Source: an uncultured Prevotella sp.
GTDB lineage: Bacteria > Bacteroidota > Bacteroidia > Bacteroidales > Bacteroidaceae
Reading direction: 5' to 3'
Length of the DNA: 11,545 nucleotides
NCBI GenBank assembly: GCA_900542795.1
Contig: UQPD01000083.1
Location: forward strand, 1 to 11,545
Shown: piece by piece, positions 1 to 3,735 of the stretch
Numbering within the stretch: the stretch's first letter is position 1
How the letters are laid out: each line of letters opens with the position of its first letter
Notes under the pieces: model-generated
What the model was told of the DNA's origin: nothing
The model's input: the letters and a program-made list of their open reading frames with translations, nothing else
Database searches by the model: none
Translations under genes and position numbers: made by a program

Positions 1-24
1 CCGTACATGCGGTTCCGCATACGG
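1..24 (-). ncRNA. Group II intron 3' hairpin (fragment)
   Basis: Read on the minus strand, this is a hairpin in which CCGTA pairs with TACGG and TGCGG pairs with CCGCA, with a two-base bulge and a two-base loop. It lies just after the stop codon of an intron-type reverse transcriptase. This ORF-then-hairpin arrangement (CCGTATGCGG...CCGCATGTACGG) is characteristic of bacterial group II introns, where it precedes catalytic domains V and VI. Those domains would lie beyond the window edge and cannot be checked. Confidence 0.75.
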
Positions 25-30
25 CGGTTC

Positions 31-213
31 CTATTTTGGGTGCCATTCGAGATATTCCCACATTAAAGTAACATACCCTGCTTTACGTAGGTTTTCTTTA
101 GTTATTGCCCTATGTAATATAAAGCTATCGGCTATACGCCAATAGCCCTTGCAAGTATTACCCCATTCGTATGCCTTACCTTTATTGATACCACACTTTA
201 TGAGAGTCCTCTA
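31..213 (-). pseudogene. ltrA: C-terminal fragment of group II intron reverse transcriptase/maturase
   Basis: The minus strand is open from about 210 to a TAG at 31-33. It encodes roughly 59 residues containing AYEWGNTCKGYWRIADSF, followed by ILHRAITKENLRKAGY and ending in EWHPK. This matches the extreme C-terminus of group II intron-encoded proteins, whose hallmark is W-x-N-T-x-K-G-Y-W-R-I-A. An intact protein is about 400-600 residues and carries reverse transcriptase and maturase domains. Here the frame meets TAG at 211-213 and TAA at 217-219, and no RT or maturase core is recognisable upstream. The gene is therefore 5'-truncated and cannot make a working protein. The intron-type hairpin follows at once at 1-24, so the fragment keeps the native ORF-to-intron-RNA junction. 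There is no start codon. The breakpoint is probably near 200-230. The family assignment is secure; the intron subclass is not determined. Confidence 0.85.
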
Positions 214-289
214 TATTTAGTTGAGCAATGATTTGAGGGTAGTCAAGTTGGCTACTTTGTATATTTCATAAACGTATATAAAAACGAAG

Positions 290-330
290 TTCCGCCCTGG
301 TTCGCTGTTCTAATGGGAAGCGTGGCGGAA
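290..330 (-). other. Leader hairpin downstream of the minus-strand promoter
   Basis: TTCCGCC at one end (324-330, read on the minus strand) pairs perfectly with GGCGGAA (290-296) around a 27-base loop. It would begin only a few bases after the predicted start of the transcript from the promoter at 341-372. No U-run follows, so it does not look like a terminator. It may be a 5' leader structure or a leftover of mobile-element RNA. Confidence 0.35.
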
Positions 331-340
331 TCTGTCACTG

Positions 341-372
341 CAAAAGTACGAGGTTCTTTTCAAAGCAACAAA
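341..372 (-). promoter_or_regulatory. Bacteroidetes-type promoter reading toward the intron scar
   Basis: The minus strand carries TTTG (369-372), a 20-base spacer and TACTTTTG (341-348). This matches the Bacteroidetes sigma-ABfr consensus (TTTG, 19-21 bases, TAnnTTTG). Transcription would start near 333-335 and run toward position 1. No intact gene follows, only the hairpin at 290-330 and the truncated intron ORF, so it may be the orphaned promoter of a gene lost by deletion or disrupted by the intron. Confidence 0.6.
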
Positions 373-374
373 TT

Positions 375-635
375 TCAGCCCAAGTAAATCCACATAAACA
401 CCTCCAACCCATTTATTTCAAACACGCACACATCTCTCAGTTGCCGAAATTCATTGCTATCCAGCAGCTTCATTCTTCGCGTGCCTTTGTAAAAGTCGTA
501 GCGAAAATGCTGCGAATACTGCAAAAGTCCAAGGCTTTGCGCTCTGCCTTCCGACAAAGCGCATGGGGCGACCAAGAAAATCTCCGATAATGCTTCTGCC
601 GTGTCACGAGATTGTCGGAGCAAGGCGCTTGCCAC
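375..635 (-). CDS. Hypothetical short protein, possibly a gene remnant
   Basis: An 86-codon frame starts with GTG at 633-635 and ends at TGA 375-377. No ATG start lies upstream before the in-frame stop. I do not recognise the product. The C-terminal half (from about residue 43, RYDFYKGTRRMKLLDSNEF onward) has mixed polar and aromatic content that looks protein-like. The N-terminal part, rich in A, L and S, is less convincing. No signal peptide, membrane segment or known motif is visible. It ends three bases after the TTTG box of the minus-strand promoter. It lies downstream of the toxin-antitoxin pair on the same strand, but about 155 bases away, so operon membership is doubtful. It could be a decayed gene or a chance frame; base composition is richer in G and C than the flanks. 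Confidence 0.3.
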   Translation of the reverse strand: MASALLRQSRDTAEALSEIFLVAPCALSEGRAQSLGLLQYSQHFRYDFYKGTRRMKLLDSNEFRQLRDVCVFEINGLEVFMWIYLG

Positions 636-688
636 CGCCCCACATCTAACCCCTACTCATGTAGTCCACCTCTCCCACTCCTCCACAC

Positions 689-742
689 CCAAGCGCACGA
701 AAAAGCCACCATGCGCACAGCAAGAGAGCCAATGCGCACAGC
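689..742. repeat. Short direct repeats at about 21-22 bp spacing
   Basis: The 11-mer ATGCGCACAGC occurs at 711-721 and again at 732-742. A looser copy (CCAAGCGCACG) lies at 689-699, giving spacing of about 21-22 bases. The stretch 636-789 otherwise holds nothing I can assign. It follows the antitoxin stop codon, and no convincing terminator hairpin is visible in it. Confidence 0.35.
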
Positions 743-789
743 GGCTGAAAGAAAGGATTGCCCGAAAGGGAGGGCTTGAGGAGGGAGCG

Positions 790-1122
790 TTACCAAAGTG
801 CAACCTTACCAGCTGCACCCAAATCGAGAGTTGCAGAGGCAATACCTAAAGCACGGAACACACGGCTTAGGGTTGGCAAAGTCATAATTGTATGCCCCTT
901 CTCTAATCTTGAAATTTGTGCACGTTGCACTCCTATACGTTCACCCAGTTCTTCTTGTGTGAGTTTCTGGGCTTGTCTTGCTTTACGGATAGCTTCACCT
1001 AAGTAGTAAGCGTTTACTTCTTCCTTAAGCTGCTTCTCCATCGCATCACGTTCTTCTGTTCCTTTTTCTCCCCAAACATCATCAACGAGTTTTGAAAGAG
1101 GAGTTAAATGCATCTGTGCCAT
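790..1122 (-). CDS. higA: HigA-like antitoxin, XRE-family helix-turn-helix protein
   Basis: This 110-residue protein is the second gene of a toxin-antitoxin pair. Residues about 42-95 form a classic HTH_3/XRE domain: LGEAIRKARQAQKLTQEELG, then IGVQRAQISRLEKG and a leucine-containing third segment. The charged N-terminal 40 residues probably form the toxin-contacting arm, in a toxin-first order typical of HigBA-type systems. The antitoxin would bind and neutralise the upstream toxin and repress its own promoter. The start ATG at 1120-1122 lies one base after the toxin TGA (1124-1126), so translation is almost certainly coupled. The palindrome at 1508-1525 is the obvious operator. Length and HTH are normal for the family, with no frameshift. 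The HTH assignment is firm; the HigA name rests on the neighbour. Confidence 0.88.
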   Translation of the reverse strand: MAQMHLTPLSKLVDDVWGEKGTEERDAMEKQLKEEVNAYYLGEAIRKARQAQKLTQEELGERIGVQRAQISRLEKGHTIMTLPTLSRVFRALGIASATLDLGAAGKVALW

Positions 1123-1123
1123 A

Positions 1124-1471
1124 TCATTCTTCTTTTTTCTTCTTAAAATACTCTTTTCTAATCTCTTCTGCTTTTGTAATTTCTTTTGGAGGCGTTTTTT
1201 GCGTTTTCTTGACTATGCCATGTGTCGCAATTACAAGCGTTTCGGTTTCTGTGTCCCAAAAGGAGAAAAGCCTATAGCAGTTGCCACTGAAAATAGTACG
1301 GAATTCCCAAATATTGGAGTTTTCCAACTTCTTGAACAATTCATTATCTATAATGCCTTGTTCTATTTTCAAGTAGTTATATGCTATTTTCTTCTGCACT
1401 TTCAATGGCAATGATTGGATGAACTCTATAGCTTCATCCAACAAGACCACTTGCAGTTTGTTGTTGCTCAT
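1124..1471 (-). CDS. higB: HigB/RelE-superfamily toxin (Gp49-like)
   Basis: This is a 115-residue toxin counted from the ATG at 1469-1471. An in-frame ATG eight codons earlier (1493-1495) overlaps the -7 box at 1493-1500, upstream of the expected transcript start, so the inner start is chosen. The middle and C-terminus carry the Gp49-like/HigB pattern: KKLENSNIWEFRTIF, then GNCYRLFSFWD, then HGIVKKTQKTPPKEI and a lysine-rich tail. Family members are RelE-fold mRNA endonucleases that usually cut mRNA on the ribosome. The basic arginine and lysine residues in these motifs are where activity would reside. The gene is first in a two-gene minus-strand operon with the HTH antitoxin one base downstream. 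Nothing suggests truncation, so the module looks functional. Activity is inferred from the family. Confidence 0.88.
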   Translation of the reverse strand: MSNNKLQVVLLDEAIEFIQSLPLKVQKKIAYNYLKIEQGIIDNELFKKLENSNIWEFRTIFSGNCYRLFSFWDTETETLVIATHGIVKKTQKTPPKEITKAEEIRKEYFKKKKEE

Positions 1472-1492
1472 TTTGTAATGTATTTGTAGATG

Positions 1493-1528
1493 CAAAGATA
1501 GATAATTGTTTCTTACGAAAGAAACAAA
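1493..1528 (-). promoter_or_regulatory. Toxin-antitoxin promoter, -7 box
   Basis: On the minus strand TATCTTTG (1493-1500) is an exact match to the Bacteroidetes TAnnTTTG -7 box and is followed by C. The expected transcript start is near 1486-1488, leaving a leader of about 15 bases before the toxin ATG at 1471. The best upstream TTTG (1525-1528) is 24 bases away, more than the usual 19-21, so the -33 element is weak. That fits a promoter whose upstream part is shared with an operator. Confidence 0.65.
1508..1525. promoter_or_regulatory. Palindromic operator for toxin-antitoxin autoregulation
   Basis: GTTTCTTACGAAAGAAAC is an 18-bp inverted repeat with 8-base arms; only one base pair, beside the central CG, breaks the symmetry. 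It sits just upstream of the -7 box of the toxin-antitoxin promoter, between it and the candidate -33 TTTG. A dimeric HTH antitoxin bound here would block RNA polymerase. The symmetry and location are visible; the binding protein is inferred. Confidence 0.65.
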
Positions 1529-1537
1529 AGAGTATTT

Positions 1538-1780
1538 TTATCTCACTCCCCCCGCCGAATATCCATAAAAATCATGTTGCGGAAACTTCTCACAGCCAAT
1601 ATACAGCGTATCAAAAGCATCTGTGCCATCGGTGCGATGCTCCAACAAGTCCTCCTCTGATTCAGGATTCTTCTCAGTGGACTTGCTTTTTTTGCGGAAG
1701 CTATTGCGTTCTCGATATACGCCAATACTTTGTATAACAAGGATAAGGTCATCATTGTTTAGACAATTGAAGTAAGGCAT
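1538..1780 (-). CDS. Hypothetical short protein or decayed gene
   Basis: An 80-codon frame runs from ATG 1778-1780 to TAA 1538-1540. I do not recognise it. The middle is charged (RERNSFRKKSKSTEKN, then ESEEDLLEHRTDGTDAFDTL) and the end is GY-rich; no signal or membrane segment is visible. A second minus-strand frame (1543-1755, beginning MMTLSLLYKVLAYIENAIAS) overlaps it. That frame continues upstream, past a single stop at 1759-1761, into an open stretch back to 1860. The two frames diverge across a run of seven T at 1687-1693, so an older gene may have been broken by a nonsense change and a slip in this run. It ends about ten bases before the toxin promoter region. Coding status is doubtful. 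Confidence 0.3.
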   Translation of the reverse strand: MPYFNCLNNDDLILVIQSIGVYRERNSFRKKSKSTEKNPESEEDLLEHRTDGTDAFDTLYIGCEKFPQHDFYGYSAGGVR

Positions 1781-1838
1781 GAACCATTCTCAATTAGATT
1801 GCCTAATTCGCATTTTATAAATGTTACAATAATCTCAT

Positions 1839-1926
1839 TTAATTGATGTCCCAATACCAAATGAGTAACACTCCTGTACCAACTATGTGAAACTCCAGTA
1901 CCAACCTATTGAAACTCCAGTACCAA
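1839..1926. repeat. Four tandem 22-bp direct repeats (iteron-like)
   Basis: Four head-to-tail units of exactly 22 bases lie at 1839-1860, 1861-1882, 1883-1904 and 1905-1926. Read on the minus strand, each begins TTGGTA. The 1883 and 1905 units share TTGGTACTGGAGTTTCA. The 1861 unit begins TTGGTACAGGAGT, and the 1839 unit is degenerate (TTGGTATTGGGACAT). A period of two helical turns puts every unit on the same DNA face, as in plasmid iterons and in the multi-site ends of some transposons. No replication or transposase gene lies beside it. The rest of the 1781-2130 intergenic region is AT-rich, without a recognisable gene. Confidence 0.8.
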
Positions 1927-1928
1927 TC

Positions 1929-1950
1929 AAACTGATACTAAAGTGATACT
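1929..1950. repeat. Two tandem 11-bp repeats abutting the 22-bp array
   Basis: AAACTGATACT (1929-1939) and AAAGTGATACT (1940-1950) differ at one base. Together they span 22 bases, the same length as one neighbouring repeat unit. TACTGG at 1947-1952 is the reverse complement of the CCAGTA inside the nearest 22-bp unit (1917-1922). The 11-bp pair therefore looks like part of one composite protein-binding array. Confidence 0.65.
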
Positions 1951-2129
1951 GGGGATAAAAACAAAACACACCAGAATCTGTCGAACAAACTAATTTATCT
2001 ACCTTTAAACCTTATCAAGAAGTACACTAAAAAAGGACTAAGTGACGTAGATATACAACTAAAAAGTGGTCAAAATGTATGCTTTGTAGTTCATTTATTC
2101 TTATAAAAACAAAAAATTAGGGTAAAACA

Positions 2130-2160
2130 TTGCCGTGCTCGAAAACTTTTTGCACTTTTG
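2130..2160 (+). promoter_or_regulatory. Promoter of the inositol-phosphate synthase gene
   Basis: TTG (2130-2132), a 20-base spacer and CACTTTTG (2153-2160) fit the Bacteroidetes consensus, with one mismatch (C for T at the first base of the -7 box). The start would lie near 2167, giving an AT-rich leader of about 110 bases. I see no riboswitch-like structure or strong Shine-Dalgarno sequence in that leader, which is usual in this phylum. Confidence 0.5.
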
Positions 2161-2278
2161 TAGTTTTAAAAATAAAACCTTTTTTATAATCGGCAACGAT
2201 TAAACCATAAGAGAGGCAACTAGAAACGAGCTTATCAACTCATATAATATAACAACCTACTTATACATTCACAAGATT

Positions 2279-3571
2279 ATGGAACCTGCAAAAGGAAAGT
2301 TAGGTGTAATGTGCGTCGGTTTGGGCGCAGTTACCACTACCTTTATGACTGGTGTGCTCATGGCACGCAAAGGTTTGGCAAAGCCTGTTGGCTCAATGAC
2401 TCAATACGATAAGATTCGTGTGGGTCGCGGCAAAGACAAGAAATACCTTCACTACGGCGAAATTGTTCCCCTTACTTCACTCAACGACATCGTGTTTGGT
2501 GCATGGGACGTTTATCCTGAAAATGCCTACGAGAGCGCTCTCAACGCTGAAGTGCTCCGCGATCGTGACATTGAGCCTGTTCGTGACGAACTCAAGGCTA
2601 TTGTGCCTATGAAGGCTGCTTTCGACAAAAACTATGCAAAGCGTTTGGATGGCAATAACGTAAAAGACTGCGCTACACGTTGGGACATGATGGAAGCTGT
2701 GCGCGAAGATATCCGACGCTTTAAGGCTGAAAACAACTGCGACCGCATCGTTGTTATTTGGGCTGCCTCAACTGAAATCTACGTACCCGTTGACGAAAAG
2801 ATTCACGGCACACTCGCAGCTCTTGAAGCTGCCATGAAGGCTGACGACCGCGAACACGTAGCTCCCTCTATGTGCTATGCCTATGCTGCCTTGGCTGAAG
2901 GTGCTCCTTTCATTATGGGTGCTCCTAACACAACAGTCGATATTCCCGCTATGTGGGAAATGGCTGAAAAGACCAAGATGCCTATTGCGGGTAAAGACTT
3001 TAAGACAGGTCAGACACTCGTTAAGTCGGGCTTTGCTCCTATCATCGGCACACGTTGCTTAGGTTTGAGCGGTTGGTTCTCTACCAACATCCTCGGTAAC
3101 CGTGATGGTCTTGTACTCGATGAACCCGCTAACTTCCACACAAAGGAGGTTTCAAAACTTTCTACCCTCGAGAGCATCCTTGAAGGCGACAAGCAACCCG
3201 ACCTCTACTCTGATTACTACCACAAGGTACGCATCAACTACTATCCGCCTCGCAACGATAATAAGGAAGGTTGGGACAACATCGACATCTTTGGTTGGAT
3301 GGGCTATCCTATGCAGATTAAGATTAACTTCCTCTGCCGCGACTCTATCCTTGCTGCACCGCTCTTGCTCGACCTCGTGCTCCTTTCTGACCTTGCTGCA
3401 CGTAAGGGACGTTATGGCACACAGCGCTTCTTGAGCTTCTTCCTCAAGAGTCCGATGCACGACTATACGCAAGGCGAAATTCCTATCAACCACCTCTTCC
3501 AGCAATATGTTATGCTGAAGAACGCTATCCGCGAAATGGGTGGCTATGAGGCTGACGAAGAAATTGATTAA
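2279..3571 (+). CDS. ino1: Myo-inositol-1-phosphate synthase (inositol-3-phosphate synthase)
   Basis: This 430-residue cytosolic enzyme converts glucose 6-phosphate to 1D-myo-inositol 3-phosphate with bound NAD (EC 5.5.1.4), the first committed step of inositol synthesis. The N-terminal Rossmann motif is VGLGAVTTT (residues 13-21). The family signature around the catalytic lysines is GKDFKTGQT (238-246), with K239 and K242. Further family blocks are VIWAASTEIYVP, SMCYAYAALAEGAPFIMGAPN, GWFSTNILGNRDG, KVRINYYPPRNDNKEGWDNI and IFGWMGYPMQIKINFLCRDS. The length matches the short bacterial form and no key block is missing. The ATG at 2279 sits directly before the conserved start of the fold. In gut Bacteroides a close homologue supplies inositol for phosphatidylinositol and inositol sphingolipids and sits with the lipid genes. 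Here it has its own promoter and terminator and no such neighbours. Identification is very secure. Confidence 0.96.
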   Translation: MEPAKGKLGVMCVGLGAVTTTFMTGVLMARKGLAKPVGSMTQYDKIRVGRGKDKKYLHYGEIVPLTSLNDIVFGAWDVYPENAYESALNAEVLRDRDIEPVRDELKAIVPMKAAFDKNYAKRLDGNNVKDCATRWDMMEAVREDIRRFKAENNCDRIVVIWAASTEIYVPVDEKIHGTLAALEAAMKADDREHVAPSMCYAYAALAEGAPFIMGAPNTTVDIPAMWEMAEKTKMPIAGKDFKTGQTLVKSGFAPIIGTRCLGLSGWFSTNILGNRDGLVLDEPANFHTKEVSKLSTLESILEGDKQPDLYSDYYHKVRINYYPPRNDNKEGWDNIDIFGWMGYPMQIKINFLCRDSILAAPLLLDLVLLSDLAARKGRYGTQRFLSFFLKSPMHDYTQGEIPINHLFQQYVMLKNAIREMGGYEADEEID

Positions 3572-3622
3572 AGGGTTATCGGTTTAACATAAATATTCCT
3601 AAAAACTCTGATATTTACTATG

Positions 3623-3670
3623 AAAAGCTTCACGCATAGTGCATTACTACACTTGTGCGTGGGGCTTTTT
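3623..3670 (+). terminator. Intrinsic terminator after the synthase gene
   Basis: AAAAGC (3623-3628) pairs with GCTTTT (3664-3669) and CACGCA (3631-3636) with TGCGTG (3656-3661). Two U-G wobbles join them into a 14-pair stem, extended by AGTG/CACT (3638-3641 with 3650-3653) around an 8-base loop. The 3' arm runs into five T (3666-3670). The A-rich 5' arm could let it also work on the opposite strand. It separates the synthase from the next gene. Confidence 0.85.
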
Positions 3671-3735
3671 GTTCGTAGCACACGCAACACCTACTTAAAA
3701 CTACACTTTTTTCTATTCCACACAACTCTTCAATC

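Noticed and set aside
601..849. Overlapping plus- and minus-strand frames of 60-80 codons across 601-849.
   Set aside because: They have low-complexity, proline- or cysteine-rich translations, overlap each other on both strands, and one runs into the antitoxin gene. No start signal or family resemblance.
1110..1629. The 13-mer GCATCTGTGCCAT occurs at 1110-1122 and 1617-1629, on both sides of the toxin gene, like possible attachment or duplication sites.
   Set aside because: One 13-bp match is about what chance gives in a window of this size. One copy encodes the antitoxin start, and similarity does not extend beyond the 13 bases.
1839..1950. The 22-bp repeat array as a CRISPR array.
   Set aside because: Units are directly tandem with no unique spacers and there are no cas genes. 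It is a simple tandem repeat, not repeat-spacer.
2161..2278. Riboswitch or structured leader in the synthase 5' region.
   Set aside because: The leader is AT-rich, with no stable hairpin or conserved aptamer motif that I can recognise.
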